A DNA stretch of 64,000 nucleotides from Bacteroidota bacterium (GCA_023424395.1 JAFADY010000010.1:62001-126000), one strand, 5' to 3'. Numbered from the stretch's first letter, positions 17,222 to 27,024 are shown. A program made the numbers and translations. Notes: generated from the sequence alone by a model not told the origin.

Positions 17222-18943
17222 ATGGACAATTATATTGTATCGGCGCGAAAATACAGGCCATCCACTTTTCGTTCGGTTATCGGGCAAGAAGCCCTTACCA
17301 CAACGTTGCGAAATGCCATTGCAAGCAATAAATTGGCTCACGCCTATTTGTTTTGCGGGCCGCGCGGAGTGGGCAAAACCACATGCGCGCGTATCTTTGC
17401 CAAGACAATTAATTGTCTGAACCCTACTCCTGAACACGAAGCTTGTAACGAATGCGAGTCGTGTGTTGCGTTTAACGAACAACGCTCGTATAATATTCAC
17501 GAACTCGATGCGGCTTCCAATAACTCGGTCGATGATATTCGAACATTAATAGACCAAGTGCGCGTGCCGCCGCAAATCGGGAAATACAAAGTATATATTA
17601 TCGATGAGGTGCACATGCTTTCGCAATCTGCCTTTAACTCGTTCTTAAAAACGCTCGAAGAGCCGCCGGCGCACGCTATTTTTATTTTGGCGACCACCGA
17701 AAAGCACAAAATCATCCCTACGATCTTGTCTCGATGCCAGGTTTATGACTTCAATAGAATCGGAATCCCCGACATCGTAAATCATCTGTTGTACGTTTCC
17801 GAAAAAGAAAACGTAAAGGCCGAAACGGAAGCCCTGAATATTATCGCCCAGAAAGCCGATGGCGGAATGCGCGACGCGCTTTCGATCTTCGACCAAACCG
17901 TGAGTTATACTTCGGGAAATGTAACTTATAAATCCGTAATCGAAAACCTCAACGTATTGGATTACGAATACTTTTTTAAACTCACCGACGCGATCTTAGA
18001 CGGAAATGTGGTGGAATGTTTGCTTGTTTTAAACGACATTTTAAACCGAGGTTTCGAGGGGCAATATATTATAAACGGCATCACTTCTCACTTTCGCGAT
18101 CTATTGGTTTGTAAAGATCCGGTAACGGCGCAATTGTTTGAGGTCGGCGCTTCTATCCGCCAACGATATATCGATACGGCAAAACGCTGCAGCAACAATT
18201 TCTTATATGAAGGCATTGAAATTGCCAACGACTGCGATCTCAACTATCGCCTAAGCAAAAACAAACGACTGTTGCTGGAACTTACGCTCATAAAGCTTTG
18301 CCAATTAGCGGAAAATCCCACCGGAAAAGTTCCGCAAGAAAAAAAAAACGAGATTAAGCCCATAAAACCTGCCGAAAAACAAGAGTCAGGAAATATATTA
18401 TCGGAGCCCAAAGCAGCTAAAATACAAAGCAAAAGCACTACGCAGGAAACAAAAGACATCTCTCAAAAACCTCAGATTTCAAAAAAAACCGTTCCCTATT
18501 TAGGAATATCGTTGTCGTCTCTTACAAAGAAAGAAGAACCTCCCATAACCGTAAGCAAAGATCAGCCCCAAAAAACACGCAGCAGTCTCTTCTCGGAGGA
18601 GCAACTTCAGGCAGCATGGAGTGAGTTTACCGACAAGCTTACAGAAGAGAAATTGCTGAAAAGCACCATGACTTTTTACAAACCGAAAATGTTAAGCGAA
18701 AGTGTTTTCGGAATTGAAGTCGGGAGTGAATTAAATAAGAATTATCTCGACGAGCATAGTTCGGATATTTTGTCGTTCCTGCGCGAAAAATTGCAGAACG
18801 ATGACATAACCATGACGATTAAAATTGCCGAAGGCAACCTTTCTACGAAAGCGTTGACTCCAAAAGACATGTTCGAAGAAATGGCTCAACAAAATCCCGC
18901 GTTGCAGAAATTATCGGATGAGTTTGACCTCGAATTGCTTTAA
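17222..18943 (+). CDS. dnaX: DNA polymerase III subunit gamma/tau
   Basis: The 573-residue protein is the ATPase of the sliding-clamp loader. Walker A (GPRGVGKT) is at residues 46-53, a four-cysteine zinc site at Cys65, Cys75, Cys78 and Cys81, Walker B IDEVHMLS near residue 125, and the sensor-1/arginine-finger segment TTEKHKIIPTILSRCQ near 160. A charged linker (about 375-460) separates the AAA+ part from a C-terminal tau-like domain (LQAAWSEFTDKLTEEK onward). I see no slippery A-run that would clearly direct production of a short gamma form, though AAAAAAAA at 18340-18347 is a candidate. The M15 peptidase gene follows after 10 bases. Confidence 0.96.
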   Translation: MDNYIVSARKYRPSTFRSVIGQEALTTTLRNAIASNKLAHAYLFCGPRGVGKTTCARIFAKTINCLNPTPEHEACNECESCVAFNEQRSYNIHELDAASNNSVDDIRTLIDQVRVPPQIGKYKVYIIDEVHMLSQSAFNSFLKTLEEPPAHAIFILATTEKHKIIPTILSRCQVYDFNRIGIPDIVNHLLYVSEKENVKAETEALNIIAQKADGGMRDALSIFDQTVSYTSGNVTYKSVIENLNVLDYEYFFKLTDAILDGNVVECLLVLNDILNRGFEGQYIINGITSHFRDLLVCKDPVTAQLFEVGASIRQRYIDTAKRCSNNFLYEGIEIANDCDLNYRLSKNKRLLLELTLIKLCQLAENPTGKVPQEKKNEIKPIKPAEKQESGNILSEPKAAKIQSKSTTQETKDISQKPQISKKTVPYLGISLSSLTKKEEPPITVSKDQPQKTRSSLFSEEQLQAAWSEFTDKLTEEKLLKSTMTFYKPKMLSESVFGIEVGSELNKNYLDEHSSDILSFLREKLQNDDITMTIKIAEGNLSTKALTPKDMFEEMAQQNPALQKLSDEFDLELL

Positions 18944-18953
18944 TTTCTAAAAA

Positions 18954-19613
18954 ATGGTGATAAAATATACTTCTTTTTTTCTTCTCCTCCTTTTTTTTGT
19001 TTCATGTGTTACCAATGAAAAGGAACAAAGATCGGCGCTTTTGCAACATAGCGACACGATTGTTGAAATTTCCAAAGAAGACACTATTATAGATGCAGAT
19101 TATACTTTCGAAGAAGCCATTGCCGGAACAAAAGCACCGAAACAAATCATCGATCAATTGGAACTTTTTGATGTTTTATACACATCCACCGATGGAAAAA
19201 TTCATCGTGGGCAAATACTTTCCAATAAAAAAATAGCAGAAGACATAAAATACATGTTCGATTTTATGTTGGCGGAAGATTTTATTATAGAAAAAGCCAT
19301 TCCCATTGTAAAATACGATTGGAACGACAGCCTCTCGATGGACGATAACAACACATACAGTTTTTGTTATCGGAATATTCGTTACTCAAAACATGCACGC
19401 GGTATGGCGATAGATATAAACCCCCGATTTAATCCGGTGCGGTATAAGCGCTTGAAGAAGCCGAATGAACCTGCGGGCGCCGTTTTAGATACAACTGTAA
19501 ACGGAACATTGTATCCGGAGCATATCGTTGTAAAAGAATTTCGCAATCGAGGCTTTCGTTGGGGGTACACCTTTTCGAAATATTACGACGACCATCATTT
19601 TGAGAAAAGATAA
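18954..19613 (+). CDS. M15-family metallopeptidase lipoprotein (D,D-carboxypeptidase-like)
   Basis: The 219-residue product has a lipoprotein signal with Cys18 (LLFFVSC) and a C-terminal peptidase M15 (VanY/L-Ala-D-Glu endopeptidase-like) domain. Zinc-site residues are visible in HARGMAIDINPRFNP (His and Asp) and in the terminal YYDDHHFEK (His). The segment YSFCYRNIRYSKHARG is typical of the M15C type. It probably trims peptidoglycan peptides at the inner face of the outer membrane. It follows dnaX by 10 bases, so it is probably cotranscribed, and converges on the ComM-like gene. Confidence 0.85.
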   Translation: MVIKYTSFFLLLLFFVSCVTNEKEQRSALLQHSDTIVEISKEDTIIDADYTFEEAIAGTKAPKQIIDQLELFDVLYTSTDGKIHRGQILSNKKIAEDIKYMFDFMLAEDFIIEKAIPIVKYDWNDSLSMDDNNTYSFCYRNIRYSKHARGMAIDINPRFNPVRYKRLKKPNEPAGAVLDTTVNGTLYPEHIVVKEFRNRGFRWGYTFSKYYDDHHFEKR

Positions 19614-19627
19614 TATCCAAGCCTAAA

Positions 19628-21166
19628 TCAACCCGCCCAACTTTCTCTGTCCAGATTTCTGTAATTAATGGCTTCGGCCAAATGAGCCGGAAGAATATTT
19701 TCCGAACCTTCCAAATCGGCTATGGTTCGCGATACTTTCAGGATTCTATCGTAAGCGCGAGCCGATAAACTAAGCCTGTCCATGGCTGTTTTTAGTAATT
19801 GCAAGCCTGCGGCATCGGAAGCGGCATATTTGTGCAACATTTTCGAAGTCATTTGCGCGTTGCAATAAACACCGTTCACTTTTTCGAATCTTTTGGCTTG
19901 AATTTGTCTTGCTTTTAACACGTGTTTGCCTATCTCAATACTGTGTTCGGCGGGTGTCCTATCCGATATTTTTTCGAACGGGACAGGAACGATCTCAATG
20001 TGAATATCGATGCGATCGAGCAACGGGCCGGAAATCTTGTTGAGATATTTCTGCACGGCTCCGGGCGGACAAACGCAGGCCTTTTCGGGATGATTGTGGT
20101 AACCGCAAGGGCAGGGATTCATAGCCGAAACGAGCATAAAGCTCGCTGGATATTCTACCGAAAATTTAGCTCGCGAAATAGTTATTTTTCTGTCCTCCAA
20201 CGGTTGTCGCATTACTTCCAGTACACTTCTGTTAAATTCAGGAAGTTCATCCAAAAAAAGTACGCCGTTATGTGCCAAGCTAATTTCTCCGGGTTGAGGA
20301 TAAGCGCCGCCGCCTACCATGGCTACATCGCTGATTGTGTGATGTGGCGAGCGAAAAGGACGACGCGCCATCAAAGAAGTACTTCCTTCTAATTTTCCGG
20401 CAACGCTATGTATTTTTGTAGTTTCCAACGCTTCTTCCAATGTAAAAGGCGGCAAAATAGAAGGCATTCGCTTGGCCATCATCGATTTTCCGGCTCCGGG
20501 CGGGCCAACCATAATAATATTGTGGCCGCCCGCAGCCGCCACTTCCAAAGCGCGCTTTACATTTTCCTGTCCTTTTACGTCACTGAAATCGAATTCGAAA
20601 TTCGATTGATTATCCAAAAACTCTTGTTTAATATCCACTTTCGTGGCTTCCAGTTCAACTTCGCCATTGGCGAAACCGGTTACTTGCCGTATGTTCTCCA
20701 CTCCGTAAACATCCAATCCGTCAACCACGGCAGCTTCTTTGGCATTTTCGGCAGGGAGTATGAATCCTTTGTAACCGCTCTCTTTCGCCATGATGGCAAT
20801 AGGCAGCGCGCCTTTTATGGGCAGGATTTTGCCGTCGAGAGATAATTCTCCCATCATGATGTATTCGCTCAGCTTGTCGGGATTTACCGATTCGGAAGCG
20901 CCCAAAATACCGATTGCCAACGGCAAATCGTAAGCCGACCCTTCTTTCCGAATATCGGCAGGAGACATATTGATAACGATCTGTTGGCGTGGAAATTTAA
21001 ATCCGTTTTCCTGAACGGCAGAAACAATGCGCTCGTGGCTCTCCTTCACGGAAGCGTCGGGCAACCCCACCAAAAAAAACCTTATTCCTTTGGTGCAATT
21101 AACTTCAATAGTAATTAGCGTGGCATCAATACCTTGCACTGCCGCTCCAAATACTTTGACTAACAT
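19628..21166 (-). CDS. YifB/ComM family Mg-chelatase-like AAA+ ATPase
   Basis: The 512-residue protein has the full ComM architecture: an N-terminal Lon-protease-like (S5) domain with FFLVGLPDASVKESHERI and INMSPADIRKEGSAYDLPLA, a central magnesium-chelatase AAA+ domain with Walker A VGPPGAGKSMMAKRMP near residue 215 and Walker B VLFLDELPEF near 300, and a zinc-like CPCGYHNHPEKACVC near 355. ComM proteins are hexameric helicases that promote branch migration during natural transformation; whether this strain is competent is not shown. It begins 5 bases after the DUF4369 gene. Confidence 0.94.
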   Translation of the reverse strand: MLVKVFGAAVQGIDATLITIEVNCTKGIRFFLVGLPDASVKESHERIVSAVQENGFKFPRQQIVINMSPADIRKEGSAYDLPLAIGILGASESVNPDKLSEYIMMGELSLDGKILPIKGALPIAIMAKESGYKGFILPAENAKEAAVVDGLDVYGVENIRQVTGFANGEVELEATKVDIKQEFLDNQSNFEFDFSDVKGQENVKRALEVAAAGGHNIIMVGPPGAGKSMMAKRMPSILPPFTLEEALETTKIHSVAGKLEGSTSLMARRPFRSPHHTISDVAMVGGGAYPQPGEISLAHNGVLFLDELPEFNRSVLEVMRQPLEDRKITISRAKFSVEYPASFMLVSAMNPCPCGYHNHPEKACVCPPGAVQKYLNKISGPLLDRIDIHIEIVPVPFEKISDRTPAEHSIEIGKHVLKARQIQAKRFEKVNGVYCNAQMTSKMLHKYAASDAAGLQLLKTAMDRLSLSARAYDRILKVSRTIADLEGSENILPAHLAEAINYRNLDRESWAG

Positions 21167-21171
21167 AACGT

Positions 21172-22347
21172 TTATTGTTGTGGTGAGTTCCCGTTTTGAG
21201 CCGATCGGTTTATTTTCTTTTCGGCCTCTGCGGGATGGATATTTCTATCGGTAATGATTCCTTGCGGAGATATTAAAATATTATTCGGTATAAACTGGAT
21301 GTTATAAGCATCCACGATGTCTGACGCCCAACTTTTTTTCTCGGGCACAACTGTCCACGGAACAGAGTCGCTTTCTATGTAAGAAATAGGATAAATGTCC
21401 GAATCGATATAAACAGTAAGGAAAGCCACGCTGTCTTTGGGCAAATCTGCATACGTTCTTTTTAAAACTTGAATGGATTCTCTTGAATCTTTGGATGCTG
21501 CGGAAACAAATGACAAAAGCAGGTATTTTCCCCTGAAATCGTTCGATGTAACGGCTTTCCCGTCTTTGTCGGTTATATTGAAATAAGGCATGGGAGCGCC
21601 TTCTGCCGAGCTGTTTATCTTATCGGAAAAGGCTTTCAGGTTAAGGGCCAATTGACTGTTCTTTACATCGCCTTCAATGTATCCGAGGACTCTTTCGAGC
21701 GCCATTGGATTTTCGGCGTTGCTGAAAAAATCGTTGATCAAAACAAGGCTCGATGCTTTCTTGGGATTCTCTTTAATAAAATCTTCGGCTTTCAGTAAAA
21801 GTTGATGGTTGAGTGAATTGATCTGCGCGACATCTTCGGTATTCGAAAGCGTCCTTCCGTTGGAAACGGTATCGACATTATTGTTCACGTGTTCCAGGTT
21901 GTTGATCAAGTGCGCCCGCTGGAGCAATAAGTCCTGATTGGTTTCTTTAAACGAAGTCAATTCATTGTTTATATCATTTCCCGTAATTTTCATGAGATCG
22001 GGGAAATTGGCATCGCCGTTAAGTTTTATCTTGTCTCCTTTATCGGCAAAGATAGAAACCGATGTTTTTTGTTCGTTAAAATACAGCGAGAAAACTGTAA
22101 GTGTGTCGAGGCGCACGTTGTAACTGAACTTTCCGTTTCGGTTGCTTTTGATGGTATCGATAGCCAGCGTATCGCCCGATACATATGCAGCCAGAATAGT
22201 GGGGGATTCTAACTCGCTGATATTTCCTTTGATAACAATATCATTACCGCCATTTTTCTTGCACGAAAAAACGAGCAGGATAAATGCAAACAATAATAAA
22301 TATTGTTTTATGATAGTGTAAAAAACTTTTTTGTTTGTCAGATTCAT
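21172..22347 (-). CDS. DUF4369 / TlpA-like lipoprotein lacking the CxxC motif
   Basis: The 391-residue predicted lipoprotein (Cys29 in LLVFSC) starts with a DUF4369 beta-sandwich (IVIKGNISELESPTILAAY, then DTIKSNRNGKFSYNVRLDT), has a helical middle, and ends in a TlpA/thioredoxin domain (GAPMPYFNITDKDGKAVTSN). In the active-site loop, where relatives have FWASWCGPCR, it reads FVSAASKDSR; both cysteines are serine. The C-terminal VDAYNIQFIPNNILISPQG keeps the cis-proline segment. It is probably a periplasmic protein that kept the fold but not the redox chemistry. It leads a two-gene unit with the ComM-like gene. Confidence 0.85.
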   Translation of the reverse strand: MNLTNKKVFYTIIKQYLLLFAFILLVFSCKKNGGNDIVIKGNISELESPTILAAYVSGDTLAIDTIKSNRNGKFSYNVRLDTLTVFSLYFNEQKTSVSIFADKGDKIKLNGDANFPDLMKITGNDINNELTSFKETNQDLLLQRAHLINNLEHVNNNVDTVSNGRTLSNTEDVAQINSLNHQLLLKAEDFIKENPKKASSLVLINDFFSNAENPMALERVLGYIEGDVKNSQLALNLKAFSDKINSSAEGAPMPYFNITDKDGKAVTSNDFRGKYLLLSFVSAASKDSRESIQVLKRTYADLPKDSVAFLTVYIDSDIYPISYIESDSVPWTVVPEKKSWASDIVDAYNIQFIPNNILISPQGIITDRNIHPAEAEKKINRSAQNGNSPQQ

Positions 22348-22412
22348 TGACGTTACTCCCGATGCACTGCGCGATAATATTACTTTTTAACGAAACTTAT
22401 TATAGAAGATTG

Positions 22413-22420
22413 CAAAGATA
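22413..22420 (-). promoter_or_regulatory. -7 promoter box of the DUF4369 lipoprotein gene
   Basis: TATCTTTG on the minus strand matches TAnnTTTG and lies about 65 bases upstream of the start at 22347. Confidence 0.55.
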
Positions 22421-22536
22421 ATTTATAATTTTATATTATTCAATATTTTTTACATTTATTTGCTGTTTTTTTAATTTTAATATCTTCTGCTAAGAATTAC
22501 GCATATGTAAGTGTTTCAAATTTCCTATTTATCGAC

Positions 22537-22544
22537 TATATTTG
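22537..22544 (+). promoter_or_regulatory. -7 promoter box of rarA
   Basis: TATATTTG matches TAnnTTTG. The implied transcript starts downstream of position 22544, which rules out the longer reading from 22511 and supports ATG 22562. Confidence 0.6.
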
Positions 22545-22561
22545 TAAGCGAAAACAGAGAT

Positions 22562-23824
22562 ATGAACGCTCCTTTAGCAGAAAGGCTTCGGCCTCAGAAT
22601 TTAGACGAATTTATCGGACAGGAACACTTGGTCGGTAAGGGAGCCATTCTGCGTAAAATGATAGATTCGGGAAGAATTCCGTCCATCATACTTTGGGGCC
22701 CGCCCGGAGTAGGCAAAACAACGCTCGCTAATATTATCGCCAACACCATACAAGCCCCTTTCTACAAATTAAGCGCGATAAACTCCGGTGTGAAAGACGT
22801 GCGAGAGGTCATTGACAAAGCCAAAAATACCCGATTTTTTGATTCGGCTACGCTCATTTTATTTATCGATGAAATACATCGCTTCAGCAAATCGCAGCAA
22901 GACTCTTTGTTAAATGCAGTAGAAACCGGTACGATTACATTATTTGGCGCTACCACCGAAAATCCTTCTTTCGAGGTGATACGCCCATTGCTTTCGCGCT
23001 GCCAGATTTACGTGCTGAAATCTTTGGACAAAGAGCATTTGACTATCTTGCTAAACAGGGCGTTGACAGAAGATACAATACTGAAGGAAAAAAAGATAAC
23101 CGTTTCCGAAACGGATGCACTGTTCCGCTTTTCCGGCGGCGACGCGAGGAAATTGCTCAATATCATCGATCTGGTTGTTACGGCGGAAAATGACGGTGAA
23201 ATTTTCATCAACGATAAAAAAGTAACCGAGAGGTTACAGGAAAATCCGGGCGCTTACGACAAGGGCGGCGAAATGCATTACGATATTATTTCGGCTTTTA
23301 TCAAATCCATTCGCGGAAGCGATCCCGATGCGGCCATTTATTGGCTCGCGCGCATGGTGGCGGGCGGCGAAGACCCAAAATTTATTGCCCGCCGCCTTGT
23401 AATTTCCGCCGCCGAAGATATCGGTTTGGCCAATCCCAACGCCTTGTTGCTTGCCAACGCGTGTTTTGAAACGCTGCAAAAGATCGGTTGGCCCGAAGGG
23501 CGCATCGTGTTGGCCGAAACCACCGTTTATTTGGCTACTTCGCCGAAAAGCAATTCGGCGTACGTTGCTATCGATAAAGCCATTGCCAAAGTAGAGCAAA
23601 CCGGTAATTTGCCTGTGCCGTTGCATTTACGCAATGCGCCCACATCGTTGATGAAAGAACTGGATTACGGAAAAAATTACAAATACGCTCACGATTATGA
23701 GAATAATTTCGTGCAACAAGATTATCTTCCCAAAGAACTGAAAAACACGCGTTTCTGGGACGCGCAGAATAATCCTTCGGAAGTAAAAATGCGAGAGTTG
23801 ATGAAGAAATTGTGGGGCAATTAG
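22562..23824 (+). CDS. rarA: Replication-associated recombination protein A (RarA/MgsA)
   Basis: The 420-residue AAA+ ATPase is the Mgs1/WRNIP1/RarA type that acts at stalled replication forks. Features: PLAERLRPQNLDEFIGQEHL at the start, Walker A WGPPGVGKTTLAN near residue 42, Walker B LFIDEIHRFSKSQQDSLL near 100, sensor 1 GATTENPSFEV, and the C-terminal MgsA helical region with YDKGGEMHYDIISAFIKSIRG and WLARMVAGGEDPKFIARRL. The length is typical. It is a single gene converging on the LptD-like gene. Confidence 0.95.
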   Translation: MNAPLAERLRPQNLDEFIGQEHLVGKGAILRKMIDSGRIPSIILWGPPGVGKTTLANIIANTIQAPFYKLSAINSGVKDVREVIDKAKNTRFFDSATLILFIDEIHRFSKSQQDSLLNAVETGTITLFGATTENPSFEVIRPLLSRCQIYVLKSLDKEHLTILLNRALTEDTILKEKKITVSETDALFRFSGGDARKLLNIIDLVVTAENDGEIFINDKKVTERLQENPGAYDKGGEMHYDIISAFIKSIRGSDPDAAIYWLARMVAGGEDPKFIARRLVISAAEDIGLANPNALLLANACFETLQKIGWPEGRIVLAETTVYLATSPKSNSAYVAIDKAIAKVEQTGNLPVPLHLRNAPTSLMKELDYGKNYKYAHDYENNFVQQDYLPKELKNTRFWDAQNNPSEVKMRELMKKLWGN

Positions 23825-23873
23825 ATTTCCGATTTACGCATCACGATTGTAGGGAGATAATCGCCAAAAAGTC

Positions 23874-23894
23874 TTTGTTCTTGGCTCTTTGTTC
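23874..23894. repeat. Heptamer-type tandem repeat between rarA and the LptD-like gene
   Basis: TTTGTTC TTGGCTC TTTGTTC is three 7-base units, the outer two identical. It sits in the 81-base convergent gap and belongs with the other 7-base repeats seen near 53.3, 55.2, 55.3 and 58.2 kb. Confidence 0.5.
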
Positions 23895-23905
23895 TGATAG
23901 TCTGT

Positions 23906-26644
23906 CTAATACCAATCCATTCCCCGATCGTAAGGAGAGTTGCGCTGTTCGTATTTCAAGTCTTGCAAGATAGAGGCGTTTGCGCGAATAACAAAGTTAT
24001 ACGATTTGTATGGCCCGATAGGGATAAAACTTGCCGACATGCTCCAGCAGTGCAAATTTCGGGTTAACGAACAGTTGATACTGGTGAATTTTTTCAGATC
24101 GAAATTATAATCGGTATTAAACGTGAAGTTCCAGTTCTTTGTTGGTTGTAATGAGCCGCTTAAGCCAAGATTGTGAGTTAATCTGCCGGGATATTCCATA
24201 CGGTCGTAATTAAAATTTTGCATATTGTAGCCGTACCGCAACGAATAATTGATGGATAAATTCCAATTAATCTGATTTTTAAGGAATCCGTCATCGTCAA
24301 ACTCTCCGATGGAATTTTCCGCTTGATCGAAAACACTTCGCTTGGGCGCGGTTTCGTAAGGATTTTCGCCCATGGTGCCGTCGTCCGGCAAGTCTCTGTC
24401 TATTTCATCCTTTCGTTCATCTTCGGTTTTTCCGTCGTCTTCGCCTCCAAACCACTTTTTAAAAGTGTCCTGATTGATGGAGTAAGAAAACGAAGTCCCG
24501 GTACTCATCAATTTTCCGAAACCCCTCCCGTTGAAAATTCGGAGTTTATCCACAGCAACGGGTTGTCCGTTGTGATTGAGTTCATACATATACGGATCCC
24601 AAGTAGCATTCAGGCTCAAGGTGTAAGATTTAGACAATTTTAATCTGATATTGGTGTTAATCATGCTCCATTTCATGGAATCCGCCATCATGTTGTAGCC
24701 GAAATTTATTCCGAGGTCGTCAATCAGGCTTATTTTTCGATATCCCGTAGTGTCTTTGTCGCTTCGGATTTTCATTTCGAGGTTGTTTTTAAAATCGAAG
24801 CTAATGCTTCCACTCTCGCCGCTTGATGCGCTTCCGAACATCAAACCCGAATAGGGAGAGTAGTTGTACAGCATTTCTTCACCAAATTCGTTGCGGTAAG
24901 TATATGTTTCGTAGAAACCGTATCGAGGATCGCCGAAATCGGGACGATAACTTAAACTGATGCTCGGCGAAAAGACATGGCGAATGGCCTGGATTTTGTC
25001 GCCGAACATTTTCCAGGGCGTGTACATACCGTATAATTTGGTGTTGGCGCTGATTGAAGTATTGTAATCATAAACCCGTTTAAAACCGTTCACGGTATCA
25101 ACCACCACGTGTTGCCGCCTCACCGGATCCCACGCTTGCTTGATGCCTCCGGTGTACCAACGCTCAGTATAATTGAAAGAAGGCGATATTTGAATAACAT
25201 CGAACAAGGAAAATGTGGCGCTGACAGGAATATTGTGACGCATGCCGTTTTGCCAGTCTTTGGTAAGATTCGATTTAAAAAACAAATGTTCTTTTGTGGT
25301 TATGGAGTTTCGGAATTCGCCGGAGTAGCTCATCGATATTTTTTCGTACCAACGTTCCGCGCCCACAATGTTTTTGCGTTTGAACGGATAAATACGGTTC
25401 ATGGTGATAGAAAGGTTGGGTAAGGTAGCGGAAATAGTTGAATCGCGCGATACCTGGTTTATATTCATTGTAGCCGAAAGGCTCCAGGGCGAATCGGGAA
25501 AACGTTGGGTAATATTCACGCTTGAGCTCTTGGTGTTGTTTGCCGCTTCGCGGGTGTAAAGCCGTGAAATATCGTTGTGGTTTGCCCGGCTGGTGGAAAA
25601 GTTAACGCTTGCCGAAAAGGTTCGGAACATGTTTGCTTTGGGATCTTGTGAATGTGTCCAATTAACTCTGAAATCTTTTGAAACGGAGTACGCGCCCGGA
25701 ATATCCAAATCTCTTAAACTCCGGTCTCCCATAACAGTATTCAGATAACTGGCATTTACGCTACCCGAAAACTTATAGCGCTTGCGATAATTGGATCTTG
25801 CGGTTACGCCCCACGTGCCTTTGGTATATAATTCGCCCGTAAGGGCAAGATCTACATAATCGTTGATGGCAAAATAATAACCTCCGTTTTGCAGGTAAAA
25901 CCCACGATTCATTTCATCGCCGTACGAAGGCATGATGATTCCCGACGAATATGTTTTGGTGAACGGGAAAAAAGCAAAGGGCAATACAATGGGAAACAAT
26001 GGCACATCGGCTACAACAAGCCACGCCGGCCCGGTTACCACATCTTTCTCGGGGCGGACTTTGGCTTTGGATAGGTTGAGATAGAAGTGCGGATGGTCGT
26101 GCAAATCGCAAGTCGTGTATCGGGCGTTTACCATGTAAAAGGAGTTGTCGGGATTTTTTTTCGCCTGATTAGCGACAATATATCCTTCGCCTTGTTGAGT
26201 AATGACGTTTGAAATGAACGCTTTTCCTGTTTCAAAATTGTAGCGGACTTTTTTCATCTCATATTCCGTTCCTCCTTGAGTGAAAACAGGATGCCCAAAC
26301 TCTTTCCCTATAGAATCCAACCCAAAGGTGGATGAAATGATGTTGCTATCTAAATCCATGGTAATATACTCACCCTTTATAGCCAGGTCGGCGTACTTCA
26401 CATCGGCGTCGCCGTATAAATATCCCATGTTCCCTTTGGTGAAAACCATAGAATCTTTTGCCGTGTAATGCACGGGAGCTTCCAAAGTTTCTTTCTTCAA
26501 AGCGATGCTGTCAACGGCAACGCTGTCGGTTTGCGCTTGCAAGCGCAAGGAGTCATTGCTCAGCGTTCTTGTTTGTGAATAAGAAAATTGAGGAAAAAGC
26601 GTGGTTACAAGTACAAAAAATATAATAGTTACAAGTTGCTTCAT
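23906..26644 (-). CDS. LptD-like outer-membrane LPS assembly protein
   Basis: The 912-residue protein has a signal peptide (MKQLVTIIFFVLVTTLFPQFS, cut near SYSQ). Next comes an OstA/LptA-like jellyroll (about residues 55-200: YTAKDSMVFTKGNMGYLYGD, KGEYITMDLDSN, YIVANQAKKN), then a long beta-barrel domain with many alternating-hydrophobic strands. This is the divergent Bacteroidota form of LptD, which inserts lipopolysaccharide into the outer leaflet. The longer start at 26680 would precede the signal peptide and overlap the -7 box at 26678, so ATG 26644 is preferred. An acidic insert near residues 740-775 (EDDGKTEDERKDEIDRDLPD) may be a surface loop. Confidence 0.88.
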   Translation of the reverse strand: MKQLVTIIFFVLVTTLFPQFSYSQTRTLSNDSLRLQAQTDSVAVDSIALKKETLEAPVHYTAKDSMVFTKGNMGYLYGDADVKYADLAIKGEYITMDLDSNIISSTFGLDSIGKEFGHPVFTQGGTEYEMKKVRYNFETGKAFISNVITQQGEGYIVANQAKKNPDNSFYMVNARYTTCDLHDHPHFYLNLSKAKVRPEKDVVTGPAWLVVADVPLFPIVLPFAFFPFTKTYSSGIIMPSYGDEMNRGFYLQNGGYYFAINDYVDLALTGELYTKGTWGVTARSNYRKRYKFSGSVNASYLNTVMGDRSLRDLDIPGAYSVSKDFRVNWTHSQDPKANMFRTFSASVNFSTSRANHNDISRLYTREAANNTKSSSVNITQRFPDSPWSLSATMNINQVSRDSTISATLPNLSITMNRIYPFKRKNIVGAERWYEKISMSYSGEFRNSITTKEHLFFKSNLTKDWQNGMRHNIPVSATFSLFDVIQISPSFNYTERWYTGGIKQAWDPVRRQHVVVDTVNGFKRVYDYNTSISANTKLYGMYTPWKMFGDKIQAIRHVFSPSISLSYRPDFGDPRYGFYETYTYRNEFGEEMLYNYSPYSGLMFGSASSGESGSISFDFKNNLEMKIRSDKDTTGYRKISLIDDLGINFGYNMMADSMKWSMINTNIRLKLSKSYTLSLNATWDPYMYELNHNGQPVAVDKLRIFNGRGFGKLMSTGTSFSYSINQDTFKKWFGGEDDGKTEDERKDEIDRDLPDDGTMGENPYETAPKRSVFDQAENSIGEFDDDGFLKNQINWNLSINYSLRYGYNMQNFNYDRMEYPGRLTHNLGLSGSLQPTKNWNFTFNTDYNFDLKKFTSINCSLTRNLHCWSMSASFIPIGPYKSYNFVIRANASILQDLKYEQRNSPYDRGMDWY

Positions 26645-26677
26645 CGAGAAATGCCCAAGTCTCTGCAATTTAGAGCG

Positions 26678-26685
26678 CAAAACTA
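26678..26685 (-). promoter_or_regulatory. -7 promoter box of the LptD-like gene
   Basis: TAGTTTTG on the minus strand matches TAnnTTTG, 33 bases upstream of ATG 26644. Confidence 0.55.
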
Positions 26686-26821
26686 ATCAATTTAGCCTGA
26701 AATAGCATCCAAATTTATAAAAATAAAACTTAAGACAGGTTCAATAAGGCTTTTTTAAGTAAATCTTGGGTCTTTCCTAAAATGAAAGGACAATTTTCTA
26801 TTTTTAAAATGAATTAAACAA

Positions 26822-26998
26822 TTAATCGGGTTTTAGCTTTTCCAGAAACTCTTTGAATCTTTCTCTCGAACCCTTTATTTCTCCCAAGGTATATGAAACA
26901 GGCAATATATATTCAGATAAACAAACGTATTGCTTTGAGGTATCTTCCAAAAGAGAAAGTTTTTTTGTGCCCCATAAAATTTTAAAAAATTTAGTTTT
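26822..26998 (-). pseudogene. Possible C-terminal relic of an unidentified gene
   Basis: A 58-codon open stretch with no start codon reads in part LSLLEDTSKQYVCLSEYILP and ends RERFKEFLEKLKPD before its stop. The composition looks protein-like (amphipathic charged helix at the end), but the frame is closed upstream by a stop at 26999-27001 and I recognise no family. It lies in the 380-base stretch between the LptD-like gene and the T9SS relic, where I see nothing else. Confidence 0.25.
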
Positions 26999-27024
26999 TC
27001 AAGAAGATATTATCCCCAATTCTA

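Noticed and set aside
18340..18347. Programmed frameshift site in dnaX for a gamma form
   Set aside because: There is an A8 run, but I see no clear stimulatory hairpin or early stop pattern confirming it; mentioned only as a possibility.
22511..22561. Longer start for rarA
   Set aside because: It lies upstream of the -7 box at 22537-22544, and the family N-terminus matches ATG 22562.
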